Shown: positions 6,902 through 14,392 of the stretch, in pieces
Layout of the letters: every line of letters begins with the position of its first letter
Numbering within the stretch: position 1 is the first letter of the stretch
From: an uncultured bacterium
GTDB lineage: Bacteria; Bacteroidota; Ignavibacteria; Ignavibacteriales; Melioribacteraceae
NCBI GenBank assembly: GCA_937936675.1
Contig: CALDDL010000025.1
Location: 1-19,075 of the forward strand
Length of the DNA stretch: 19,075 nt
Direction of reading: 5' to 3'
Program-made: the position numbers and the translations under genes
The notes under the pieces: generated by a model
Database searches by the model: none
Told to the model about the DNA's origin: nothing
The model's input: only the letters and a program-made list of their open reading frames with translations

Positions 6902-7630
6902 TTAAAGTGGGAATCCTACGTTTAGTTGTATTGAAGTAATTATACTTCCTTTTTCAACTAATGGACTTTCATTATTTGGGTATAATAAATTTTGGTTGTA
7001 ACTAAAATTATTAATTTTATAGAAAGAGTAATAAGCTCCACCTTCGAGACTGATATAATCAGGTATGATATGCAATATAAATCCTGATCCTACAAAATAA
7101 GATAAATTATTATCTGGATTTTCATAATCGATCTCAGATGTAATTTCGTTATTTATAATCGTCTCATGATTAAAACTCGGAGAATAAAAAGATAATCCCC
7201 CTTCTACAACTTTTAGATCTAAGAATTTAAATATCGGAATTCCTAAGTCAATTGCAACATTCCAATTGTTCATAGTTAATTCAAATTTTTCATTCGTCAA
7301 ACCTGTTCCGCTTAAATTCGATATTTCTTTTTGCTCTTTAAAAAATTGATAATAAATCTTGGTTGAGAAAAAGAATGATTCGAAGCGGGCTCTAAATATA
7401 TTCCCCCCAATTTTAAAACCAGTACCTGTTTTAAATTCTACTTTTGAATCGAGACCTGTATATTGGTTATTAATAAGATTATTTAGATTATCCACCTTAT
7501 AATTCATTTGCGAATAACCGCCTATAAATCCGGATAAGCCTAAACATCCGAATCCAAATGACTGCGCATTCAAATTAGTTGAATAAACTATTACAAGTAT
7601 TATGAAAAACTTGATCTTATTTTTTATCAT
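6902..7630 (-). CDS. secreted protein of unknown function, probable outer-membrane beta-barrel
   Basis: I do not recognise a named family. The 242-residue product starts with a clear signal peptide: MIKNKIK, a hydrophobic core (about 8-17) and an AQ cleavage site near residues 22-23 (NLNAQS). The mature part is rich in Gly, Asn, Tyr and Phe, with alternating hydrophobic and polar stretches (for example KIGGNIFRARFESFFFSTKIYY and YISLEGGAYYSFYK). It ends in a possible final strand, SIITSIQLNVGFPL. This pattern fits a small outer-membrane barrel, although the last residue is Leu, not Phe. Its start overlaps the end of the MFSD1-like gene by 14 bp, so the two are probably co-translated. An outer-membrane role in the same peptide pathway is inference only. 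Confidence 0.55.
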   Translation of the reverse strand: MIKNKIKFFIILVIVYSTNLNAQSFGFGCLGLSGFIGGYSQMNYKVDNLNNLINNQYTGLDSKVEFKTGTGFKIGGNIFRARFESFFFSTKIYYQFFKEQKEISNLSGTGLTNEKFELTMNNWNVAIDLGIPIFKFLDLKVVEGGLSFYSPSFNHETIINNEITSEIDYENPDNNLSYFVGSGFILHIIPDYISLEGGAYYSFYKINNFSYNQNLLYPNNESPLVEKGSIITSIQLNVGFPL

Positions 7631-8879
7631 TTAAAATTCCTTTTTCCAATCCGTGCCCAGCAGCGGATAATTCGCTGCGCCACAAACTGAATGCAAAAAA
7701 CAATCCAAAAAATCCTAAAGTAGAAAAGAACCACATTCCTAATGTATAACCACCACTATAATCATTTGCCCAACCAATAACAAAATTAAAAAATGCCAAG
7801 CCAATATTTTGAATCATAGTCATTAATCCATAACCCGTGCCAAGTTTTGCTTCGGGAACAATAATTGCGACCGATGGCCACATTATAGCAGGAATAAGAG
7901 AAAATGAAATTCCCATTATTATCATAGGAATATATAAAGGAATTTGCGTATATGCCATAATTAAATAAACAGGTATTAATAATAATGAACCCAACATCAT
8001 TAATTTGGCTCGATGCCCCACATAATCAGATGCTAATCCAAATAATGGTGTAAGAATCATAGCCGATAATGTAAGAATGCTTGAAAGGAATCCGCCATAT
8101 TCCCTTGTTGCTCCATGAACATCCATGAAAAATTTAACGGCAAATGTTTGGAATGGGAAAATACCCGAATAAAAAGTAACACATAATAATACTACAAACC
8201 AATAAGAACGTGAGAATGAGAATATCTCTTTGAAATTAATTTTGTCCTGATTTGATGTACTTCCTAAATTATAATTTTTCTCGGCAAAGAAATCCATTCC
8301 GAAATAAATTATTGCCGAAACTATCGAAATAGTTCCGGCAATTAATGCTAAGAATAATGGATCTTTATAACTTTCATAGAATGCTCTTCCCCATGTAGGA
8401 GAATTTAATGCAGCAAAAGAACCTAATCTCGCAATCGTTAAATTTAATCCGAATGCAAATGATAACTGTTTACCCTTAAACCAACGACCAATTACAGTAG
8501 TAATAGCTACAATCATAGACTCGGCACCGAGACCAAATATCAATCTTCCCGTTGCCATCACAACTAAATCATTTCCCATAAATGTAACGAAAGCACCTAA
8601 GAAACAGAGGGCAGTAAATATAAGAGTCGATACGCGTGTACCAATTCTATCAATGATAATTCCACCGATTAATACCATAAAGATATTCGGAAGACTATAT
8701 ATCCCCTGCAATAAACCAATATTCGCATCTGTAAAATTTAGTTGTTTGGATAAAAGATCAGCCAATGGACTAATACTATCATAGATATAATAATTACCAA
8801 ATTGTGCGATGCTAATTATTAATAATACTATCCACCTGAAAATTGCTGATGGTTCTTTATAACTGATTTGAGTATTCAA
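7617..8879 (-). CDS. MFS transporter resembling lysosomal dipeptide carrier MFSD1
   Basis: A 12-helix major facilitator of 420 residues in the inner membrane. The N-terminal half closely follows animal MFSD1 as I recall it: FGNYYIYDSISPLADLL, then LPNIFMVLIGGIIIDRIG, GRLIFGLGAES and WFKGKQLSFAFGLNLTIARLGS. MFSD1 is a lysosomal exporter of dipeptides. With a PepD-type dipeptidase 14 bases upstream and an aminopeptidase downstream, dipeptide transport is a reasonable inference here. Direction and coupling cannot be read from sequence. Translation starts at TTG 8879, preceded by AGGA six bases upstream; no ATG lies in frame before about residue 67. The 3' end overlaps the beta-barrel gene by 14 bp. 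A sugar or nucleoside MFS carrier is the alternative. Confidence 0.78.
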   Translation of the reverse strand: MNTQISYKEPSAIFRWIVLLIISIAQFGNYYIYDSISPLADLLSKQLNFTDANIGLLQGIYSLPNIFMVLIGGIIIDRIGTRVSTLIFTALCFLGAFVTFMGNDLVVMATGRLIFGLGAESMIVAITTVIGRWFKGKQLSFAFGLNLTIARLGSFAALNSPTWGRAFYESYKDPLFLALIAGTISIVSAIIYFGMDFFAEKNYNLGSTSNQDKINFKEIFSFSRSYWFVVLLCVTFYSGIFPFQTFAVKFFMDVHGATREYGGFLSSILTLSAMILTPLFGLASDYVGHRAKLMMLGSLLLIPVYLIMAYTQIPLYIPMIIMGISFSLIPAIMWPSVAIIVPEAKLGTGYGLMTMIQNIGLAFFNFVIGWANDYSGGYTLGMWFFSTLGFFGLFFAFSLWRSELSAAGHGLEKGILNDKK

Positions 8880-8893
8880 TTGAAATCCTATTT

Positions 8894-10351
8894 TCAGATT
8901 GATGGAACATTTTTAAGTGAATTAACTAAAAGATCCCAGAATTTGTTTACTGTACTAATCTGAACTTTCTCATCTGGAGAATGCGGATTCATAATTGTTG
9001 GACCAAAAGAAATCATGTCCATATCAGGATATCTTTCTTTGATAATTCCACATTCTAATCCTGCATGAATGGCTTTAATTTCAGGTTCCTTTTTGTATTT
9101 CTTTTTAAATTCACTTTTTAATACTTTCAGTCCAACTGATTTTAAGTCAGGCTGCCATCCGGGATAGCTATCACCGTGTGTTACTTCTGCACCGGTTAAT
9201 TGAAATACAGTTGTTACCATATTTGTTGTATCTCTTTTTTCACTTTCGATTGAACTTCTCTGACTTGTTGTTACGAATACACCTTTTGGTTTAGTTTCTA
9301 CAACCGCTAAATTAGTTGATGTTTGGACAAGACCCTCTATTTCCATACTCATCTTCTGAACACCATTAGCAACAGTATAAAGACCTTTCAATAAATTATT
9401 AGTGGTTTTCTTATCCATTACTTTTGCTTTCGATGAAGATTTTTTTACTTCGACTAAAAATCCTTCTTCTACAAAAGAGATTTCATTTTTTACCATAGCT
9501 TCAAAATTTGAGATTGCTTCTTGAACTGCTTCAACGTTCTTATTAGGTACTCTTACTAATGCGAAACTTTCTCTAGGAATAGCATTATGCTTGCTTCCTC
9601 CATTTAGAGAAACTAATCTAACGTTATATTTATCACTCAATTCCAAAAGTAAACGAACAATAATTTTTATAGAATTCCCTCTGCCTGAATTAATATCTAG
9701 ACCTGAATGTCCGCCTCTTAATCCTTTAATAGTAATAGCAAATGCAGTTGTATTAGACGGAGGAGCTTCCATTTTTGGTTTATAAGTTGCATAAGTATTT
9801 TGTCCGCCTGCGCAACCGATATAAAGTGCCTCATCTTCAGAATCAAGATTGAATAATATTTTCGACTCTAAGAATCCCGGTTTTAATGCTTGAGCACCGT
9901 TCAAACCTGTCTCTTCATCAAGTGTAAAAAGAGCTTCAATCGGTCCTAGATTTAAATCATCCGATTCTAAAATTGCTAATGTAGAAGCAACTCCAATTCC
10001 GTTATCAGCACCTAATGTTGTTCCTCTTGCTTTTACCCAATCGCCATCGATATAATAATCAACCGGATCTTTTAAAAAATCATGTTTTACATCAGAATTT
10101 TTTTCCGGGACAATATCTAAGTGACCTTGCAATACAACCGGAGTTAATTTTTCTTTACCCGGAGATGCCGGTTTAATAACAACTATATTTCCGAACGAAT
10201 CTACTTTGGTTTGAAGCTTTTTATCTTTTGCAAATTTTAGGACATATTCTGCGGCTTTTTCTTCATGTCTTGAAGGACGTGGTATGTTGCATAAGTTTTC
10301 GAAATGTTTCCACACTATCTGTGGTTTTAATTCTGCTAATTTGTTAGCCAT
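8894..10351 (-). CDS. pepD: M20C dipeptidase (aminoacyl-histidine dipeptidase, PepD)
   Basis: Cytoplasmic di-zinc dipeptidase that splits Xaa-His and many other dipeptides, about 485 residues, the normal length for PepD. The metal and catalytic residues match E. coli PepD in order. Numbered from the upstream ATG they are H78 and D80 (LQGHLDIVP), D117 (GADNGIGVA), E147/E148 (LDEETG) and D171 (NLDSEDE), plus a late His in NPHSPDEKV. HAGLECG near residue 430 is also family-typical. The start is ATGATG. The second ATG (10351) is six bases from AGGAG and is preferred over the first (10354). The coding sequence overlaps the PqqD-like gene by 8 bp, and the ribosome site lies within the end of that gene. 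The MFSD1-like gene follows 14 bases later. Confidence 0.93.
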   Translation of the reverse strand: MANKLAELKPQIVWKHFENLCNIPRPSRHEEKAAEYVLKFAKDKKLQTKVDSFGNIVVIKPASPGKEKLTPVVLQGHLDIVPEKNSDVKHDFLKDPVDYYIDGDWVKARGTTLGADNGIGVASTLAILESDDLNLGPIEALFTLDEETGLNGAQALKPGFLESKILFNLDSEDEALYIGCAGGQNTYATYKPKMEAPPSNTTAFAITIKGLRGGHSGLDINSGRGNSIKIIVRLLLELSDKYNVRLVSLNGGSKHNAIPRESFALVRVPNKNVEAVQEAISNFEAMVKNEISFVEEGFLVEVKKSSSKAKVMDKKTTNNLLKGLYTVANGVQKMSMEIEGLVQTSTNLAVVETKPKGVFVTTSQRSSIESEKRDTTNMVTTVFQLTGAEVTHGDSYPGWQPDLKSVGLKVLKSEFKKKYKKEPEIKAIHAGLECGIIKERYPDMDMISFGPTIMNPHSPDEKVQISTVNKFWDLLVNSLKNVPSI

Positions 10352-10721
10352 CATAAACTCCTGTTATTTCTTTAAATGTAATTAAACCGCCGTCATAAAG
10401 ATTCAAAATAAATTTTGATAATCTGTCTTCAGCGGGTTCTACTTTTTCTCCAAATACTTCCCTTAATGAATTAACTATATCAGAAACTCTCTTTTCACCA
10501 TCCATTTCTCTAAATACCTGTGAACCAAAAGCATCTAACTTCAATTTGATTTCCGGTTTTTTTAATCGAGGCACCAAATATTTTACAAGAATCTTATTCT
10601 TGAATTTTGGAATGTGAATGGTAACTATACCATCATTATCAGTAATTTTATATACCTTTTTGGGAACCATATCTAAAGTATTTTTCCCTTTAAGGACTTT
10701 TCTTCTTTCTAAAAAATTCAT
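10344..10721 (-). CDS. stand-alone PqqD-like (RRE-fold) protein of unknown role
   Basis: 125 residues, cytoplasmic, no signal or membrane helix. The C-terminal half (about 57-118: KLDAFGSQVFREMDGEKRVSDI... then LSKFILNLYDGGLITF) has the pattern of PqqD-family domains: an Asp-x-x-Gly helix start, a Gly-x-x-(T/R)-V-x-x-(I/L) turn, and a late winged-helix strand. Such RiPP-recognition-element folds normally deliver precursor peptides to radical SAM or other modifying enzymes, yet no precursor or modifying enzyme is visible in this window. The N-terminal half (VYKITDNDGIVTIHIPKFKNKILVKYLVPRLKKPE) is basic and strand-like. No clear ribosome site precedes the ATG; a GC-rich hairpin lies 13 bases upstream. 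Its end overlaps pepD by 8 bp, so translational coupling ties it to the peptidase. Confidence 0.72.
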   Translation of the reverse strand: MNFLERRKVLKGKNTLDMVPKKVYKITDNDGIVTIHIPKFKNKILVKYLVPRLKKPEIKLKLDAFGSQVFREMDGEKRVSDIVNSLREVFGEKVEPAEDRLSKFILNLYDGGLITFKEITGVYDG

Positions 10722-10734
10722 AATTATATATAAG

Positions 10735-10756
10735 GGGACCGGATAATACCGGTCCC
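10735..10756 (-). terminator. GC-rich hairpin between OPT and PqqD-like genes, weak terminator or attenuator
   Basis: GGGACCGG (10735-10742) and CCGGTCCC (10749-10756) form a perfect 8-bp stem with a 6-base loop. On the minus strand it starts ten bases after the OPT stop. It is followed by CTTATATATAATT, which is AU-rich but not a clean U-run, so only partial termination is likely. It could let the OPT gene be expressed at a different level from the peptidase genes. Confidence 0.5.
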
Positions 10757-10766
10757 TAATTTTATG

Positions 10767-12716
10767 TTACATTGATACTTGTGGAGGTGCAGGTTCATCA
10801 GGTTTGCCTGCTTTTTTTATTGGGAATATAACTAATAAAGCAGCAACTAAACCTAATACTATTAAGCTTACCCAGAATGATGGCACTTCAAAAATATGTG
10901 GTACTGGTATCTCTTTGAAAGCCAGCGCCGCAAAGACTAAGCCGATAAGAGCCTCCCCTGCTATAAGTCCTGCTGCAATTAATACTCCTGAATTCTCAAC
11001 TCTGGTTTTTTGAGCTTCATTAAATTTTCTCTTCTCGTTTTGTCTTTCTACTAATCCTTTAATTAATCCACCCACAAAGATTGCGAATGTAGTTCCTAAT
11101 GGTAAATACATACCAACAGAAACTAACATAGGACTTTTAATATTCATCATAATAAAAGCAACACCCATTAACATTCCGGTGAAGATTAATATCCATTCCA
11201 TATCACCGGCAACAATACCTTTAGAAAGGATAGCCATTAAGCTTGCTTGAGGAGCAGGAAGTTTTTCACCACCGAATCCTGTTCCACCCATTTTAATATC
11301 GCCTTCATGTAAAATCAAAAGAGGTATAAACATAACAGCTGCCGAAAGTGCAACTCCTAGCAAATCACCAACTTGCATCTTCCACGGCGTTCCGCCAAGT
11401 AAATGACCTGCTTTCAAATCTTGAAGCATTTCGCCTGCTACTGCTGCCGCAACGCAGACAACCGCTGCAACTCCAAGTACCGCAGCTACTCCGGTCATAC
11501 CTTTCATTCCTAGAGCTACCATTAATAACGCTGCAACTACTAAAGTTGATAATGTTAATCCTGAAATTGGATTATTGCTCGATCCAATTATACCAACTAA
11601 ATATCCTGAAACTGCTGCAAAGAAAAATCCTGCTATTATCATTACAAAAGTTGCCACCAATGCAGCTACTACATCCTGAGCAAAGTAATTATAGATGAAA
11701 AATGTTACTACACCTGTTAATGCAATTCCTCCCATCACCCATTTGAATGGAATATCTTTCTCAATTCTATCTTCTACTACTCCGCCTTTTGCTGCTTTTT
11801 TAGCATCACTTACTGATCTTTGAATTCCGGTTGCTAAATTTTTTCTCATTTTGAATAGTGTAAATGCAGCTCCTACTAACATACCGCCAATAGCTATTGG
11901 ACGTACATAATCTTTCCATACTTGAGTAATAGTTTCTACCCAATTCATTCCTTCCATAGGAGTATTGCCAAATTTAAAGTATGCAATTATGGGAGCTAAT
12001 AAACCCCAAGCTATTACACCACCCGAAAAGTTTAATGCAGCTAAACGTGGTCCGATAATATAACCAACACCCATATAAGCCGGACTTACATCAGGGGATT
12101 TTAATAAAATGTTTCCCTTGGTAAGACTAACTAAATAATCTGCCGAACGAGCAAATAATCTAAATTGACTTAGGGCTTCTATAAGAGCACCAACGCCCAT
12201 AGCACCAAATAAATATTTAGAACCTTCGCCGCTTCTCTGACCCGCTTTATGAATCTCTGCTGCAGCAACAGATTCAGGATAAGGTAATTCAACATCCTCT
12301 ACCATCACTCTTCTAAGTAGAGCAACGAACATTATACCAAGAACACCACCTGCTGCCATTATAGCTGCTGAAATAAAATAATTCCATGGTGTGTAAAAAG
12401 GTACCCATATACCTGCAATATAAAATGCAGGAATTGTGAATATCGCACCTGCTGCAATCGATTCTCCGATCGACCCAACTGTTCGAGCAAAATTTTCTTC
12501 TAATATTGTACCCTTAAATATCTTGATCAACGCCATTCCAATAACGGCAGCCGGATATGTAGCCGCAATCGTCATTCCTGCTTTCAATCCTAAATATGCG
12601 TTTGCAGCGCCTAAGACTACAGCTAACACTAGTCCTATGACTAATGCTTTTACTGTAAACTCAGCCATATTTGTTTCTGAAGATACAAAGGGAACGAACT
12701 TTCTCGGTTCAGACAT
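10767..12716 (-). CDS. OPT-family oligopeptide transporter
   Basis: Inner-membrane, probably proton-coupled importer of small peptides, 649 residues, the normal length of the prokaryotic OPT branch (TIGR00733-like). Hydrophobic helices fill nearly the whole length. Typical stretches are GAANAYLGLKAGMTIAATYP (about 41-60), VGSIGESIAAGAIFTIPAF, YPESVAAAEIHKAGQ, SGYLVGIIGSSNNPISGLTL and LQDLKAGHLLGGTPWKMQ. Related yeast and plant OPTs carry tetra/pentapeptides, glutathione or metal chelates, so a metal-ligand substrate cannot be excluded. GGAG lies six bases before the ATG. Downstream lie a PqqD-like gene and dipeptidase, consistent with peptide import followed by hydrolysis. It has its own promoter-like sequence about 50 bases upstream. 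Confidence 0.88.
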   Translation of the reverse strand: MSEPRKFVPFVSSETNMAEFTVKALVIGLVLAVVLGAANAYLGLKAGMTIAATYPAAVIGMALIKIFKGTILEENFARTVGSIGESIAAGAIFTIPAFYIAGIWVPFYTPWNYFISAAIMAAGGVLGIMFVALLRRVMVEDVELPYPESVAAAEIHKAGQRSGEGSKYLFGAMGVGALIEALSQFRLFARSADYLVSLTKGNILLKSPDVSPAYMGVGYIIGPRLAALNFSGGVIAWGLLAPIIAYFKFGNTPMEGMNWVETITQVWKDYVRPIAIGGMLVGAAFTLFKMRKNLATGIQRSVSDAKKAAKGGVVEDRIEKDIPFKWVMGGIALTGVVTFFIYNYFAQDVVAALVATFVMIIAGFFFAAVSGYLVGIIGSSNNPISGLTLSTLVVAALLMVALGMKGMTGVAAVLGVAAVVCVAAAVAGEMLQDLKAGHLLGGTPWKMQVGDLLGVALSAAVMFIPLLILHEGDIKMGGTGFGGEKLPAPQASLMAILSKGIVAGDMEWILIFTGMLMGVAFIMMNIKSPMLVSVGMYLPLGTTFAIFVGGLIKGLVERQNEKRKFNEAQKTRVENSGVLIAAGLIAGEALIGLVFAALAFKEIPVPHIFEVPSFWVSLIVLGLVAALLVIFPIKKAGKPDEPAPPQVSM

Positions 12717-12763
12717 ATTTCTCTCCTATGTGGTATTAAGTATATTAAGATAATTATCTATTA

Positions 12764-12792
12764 AATATATAACAGATTATTTAGCCGTTCAA
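12764..12792 (-). promoter_or_regulatory. sigma70-like promoter of the OPT gene
   Basis: Minus-strand TTGAAC (12792-12787) and TATATT (12769-12764) are spaced by exactly 17 bases, 48 bases before the start codon. A perfect 12-bp palindrome, AGATAATTATCT (12748-12759), sits at the predicted transcription start and may be an operator. Confidence 0.5.
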
Positions 12793-12809
12793 CTCTTTTT
12801 CTTATTAAA

Positions 12810-13604
12810 TTAAAATTTTAGTTTCCTCATTCCTATATGACATATTGCAAAATCGTATTTCACAGGGTCTAATTTATCATAGTTTTTTAAGTTATTGGTA
12901 ATCTCTTCTGCCATTTTCCAATTAACATTTTTTTGATTTGTCAATTTTAGTTCCGTACATATTTTATAAATATGAGTATCCACGGGAATTACTAATTGTG
13001 AAGATGATATCTCATGCCATAATCCAAAATCCAAATCATCATTACGAACCATCCATCTTAAAAATAGATTCATCCTCTTGCACGCACTCCCTTTATATGG
13101 ATCAGGGAACATAAATTCTATGCTTCTTCTTCCTTCATTATTTTTTGGAAACATATTCTTTAACGAAACAGAAAAGAAATGGATAGAATCTTTTAATGAA
13201 TTTTCTTCGGCAAAATAATATAAGAGGAAAAGATTTTTAATACTTCCATAATTTTCAAAAATGCTTTTTATTGCTAGGATAAGATCAATTGAATCCTCCG
13301 CATCAAAAAATCGATGCCTAATATCAGAAAAATCCTTTGTGATTTTCTTTTGTGAAGAATTAATTATATAACCATAAGGAGAGCTGCCAAAGATTGAATG
13401 TATCTTTTCCAAAACAGAAATAATTTGTTTTAAATTTCCATAAGCATAAATAGAGGATATAAAAGCAGATATCTCCCGGTCATAAATATTTTCATATCGA
13501 TGAGGAAATTGAAGCGGATCGGGTATTAATTTACTATAATCAAATTCCTTATAATGGTAATCTAGCTTTCTTTTTAATTGAATTGAGAATCCGTTCTTAT
13601 CCAA
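12810..13604 (-). CDS. TIGR02757/DUF2400 family protein
   Basis: 264-residue cytoplasmic protein of the TIGR02757 (DUF2400) family, common in Bacteroidota and Epsilonproteobacteria and of unknown function. Family stretches are visible: AFISSIYAYGN (about 47-57), GSACKRMNLFLRWMVRND-D-LDFGLW (172-196), IPVDTHIYKI (206-215) and DPVKYDFAICHIGM (246-259). The last two resemble the region around the catalytic Asp of HhH-GPD DNA glycosylases, so a nucleic-acid role is plausible but unproven. The start is TTG 13604, with AGGA ten bases upstream inside the end of pdxJ; only five bases separate it from the pdxJ stop, so coupling is likely. Alternative starts are not obvious, since no ATG lies in the first 150 codons. 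Confidence 0.8.
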   Translation of the reverse strand: MDKNGFSIQLKRKLDYHYKEFDYSKLIPDPLQFPHRYENIYDREISAFISSIYAYGNLKQIISVLEKIHSIFGSSPYGYIINSSQKKITKDFSDIRHRFFDAEDSIDLILAIKSIFENYGSIKNLFLLYYFAEENSLKDSIHFFSVSLKNMFPKNNEGRRSIEFMFPDPYKGSACKRMNLFLRWMVRNDDLDFGLWHEISSSQLVIPVDTHIYKICTELKLTNQKNVNWKMAEEITNNLKNYDKLDPVKYDFAICHIGMRKLKF

Positions 13605-13609
13605 AGATT

Positions 13610-14326
13610 CTATTTCCTGTTAATAAGATTTATCATGTCTCTGACGGCAACATCAATACCTGTGAAAAGAGCACGGGCAATTACAGCATGTCCGATGCTT
13701 ACTTCATCAATGTCATCGATTAATACAAAATTTTTGATATTAAGATAGTTTAATCCGTGACCCCCGTTTACTCCAAGTCCTAATTTTTTAGCATGTTTGG
13801 CTGCAATTCTAATTCTTTCCAATTCTTCAAATATATCATCTTCTATAATTGCATTGGCATATACACCGGTATGTAATTCAATAAAATCGGCATCTATTTC
13901 AGTAGCAGCATCTATCTGATTGATGTCAGGTTCTATAAATAATGAAACAGGAATATCGGCTTCATGTAATCTTTCAATCGCATTTTTATAGTGCTTGATA
14001 TTATCGATTACATTCAGCCCCCCCTCGGTTGTAAGCTCTTCTCTTTTTTCAGGTACTAGTGTTGCTAAGTCCGGACCAATTTCGCATGCGATTTTAATAA
14101 TTTCATCTACTGATGCCATTTCAAGATCGAGTTTTGTAGTAACTAATTCTCTAAGAAGCTTTACGTCTCTATCATTAATATGTCTTCTATCTTCACGAAG
14201 ATGAACGACTATTCCATCGACTCCGGATTGCTCTGCCATTAAAGCAAATGCAATAGGATCGGGTTGGACTTCGCCTCTTGCATTTCTAACTGTTGCTACA
14301 TGATCTATATTTAAACTGAATTTCAT
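13610..14326 (-). CDS. pdxJ: pyridoxine 5'-phosphate synthase PdxJ
   Basis: Cytoplasmic TIM-barrel enzyme that joins 1-deoxyxylulose 5-phosphate and 3-amino-2-oxopropyl phosphate to pyridoxine 5'-phosphate, the ring-closing step of DXP-dependent vitamin B6 synthesis. At 238 residues it has the full family length. Family motifs are intact: NIDHVATVRNARG (6-18), HLREDRRHINDRD, ELHTGVYA, GVNGGHGLNY and EVSIGHAVIARALF. AGAGG stands five bases before the ATG. The gene lies 66 bases downstream of the lysine-pathway dehydrogenase and near a PLP-dependent lysine aminotransferase, so cofactor supply to lysine breakdown is a possible but unproven link. The coding strand has a seven-G run at 14018-14024 in a Gly-Gly codon pair; the frame is intact. 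Confidence 0.95.
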   Translation of the reverse strand: MKFSLNIDHVATVRNARGEVQPDPIAFALMAEQSGVDGIVVHLREDRRHINDRDVKLLRELVTTKLDLEMASVDEIIKIACEIGPDLATLVPEKREELTTEGGLNVIDNIKHYKNAIERLHEADIPVSLFIEPDINQIDAATEIDADFIELHTGVYANAIIEDDIFEELERIRIAAKHAKKLGLGVNGGHGLNYLNIKNFVLIDDIDEVSIGHAVIARALFTGIDVAVRDMINLINRK

Positions 14327-14348
14327 ATTAACCTCTTTTTAATTTTAA

Positions 14349-14366
14349 AGCCGGAGAAACCCGGCT
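14349..14366 (-). terminator. hairpin between dehydrogenase and pdxJ, weak terminator or attenuator
   Basis: AGCCGG (14349-14354) and CCGGCT (14361-14366) form a 6-bp GC-rich stem with a 6-base loop. On the minus strand the TTTAAAATT that follows is not a strong U-run. It lies 26 bases after the dehydrogenase stop and may reduce read-through into pdxJ. Confidence 0.4.
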
Positions 14367-14392
14367 CTAAAATAAACAACTTATTGCTATAA

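Noticed and set aside
12436..12753. 105-codon plus-strand frame over the start of the OPT gene
   Set aside because: Its composition mirrors the transmembrane codons on the other strand; no ribosome site or family match supports it.
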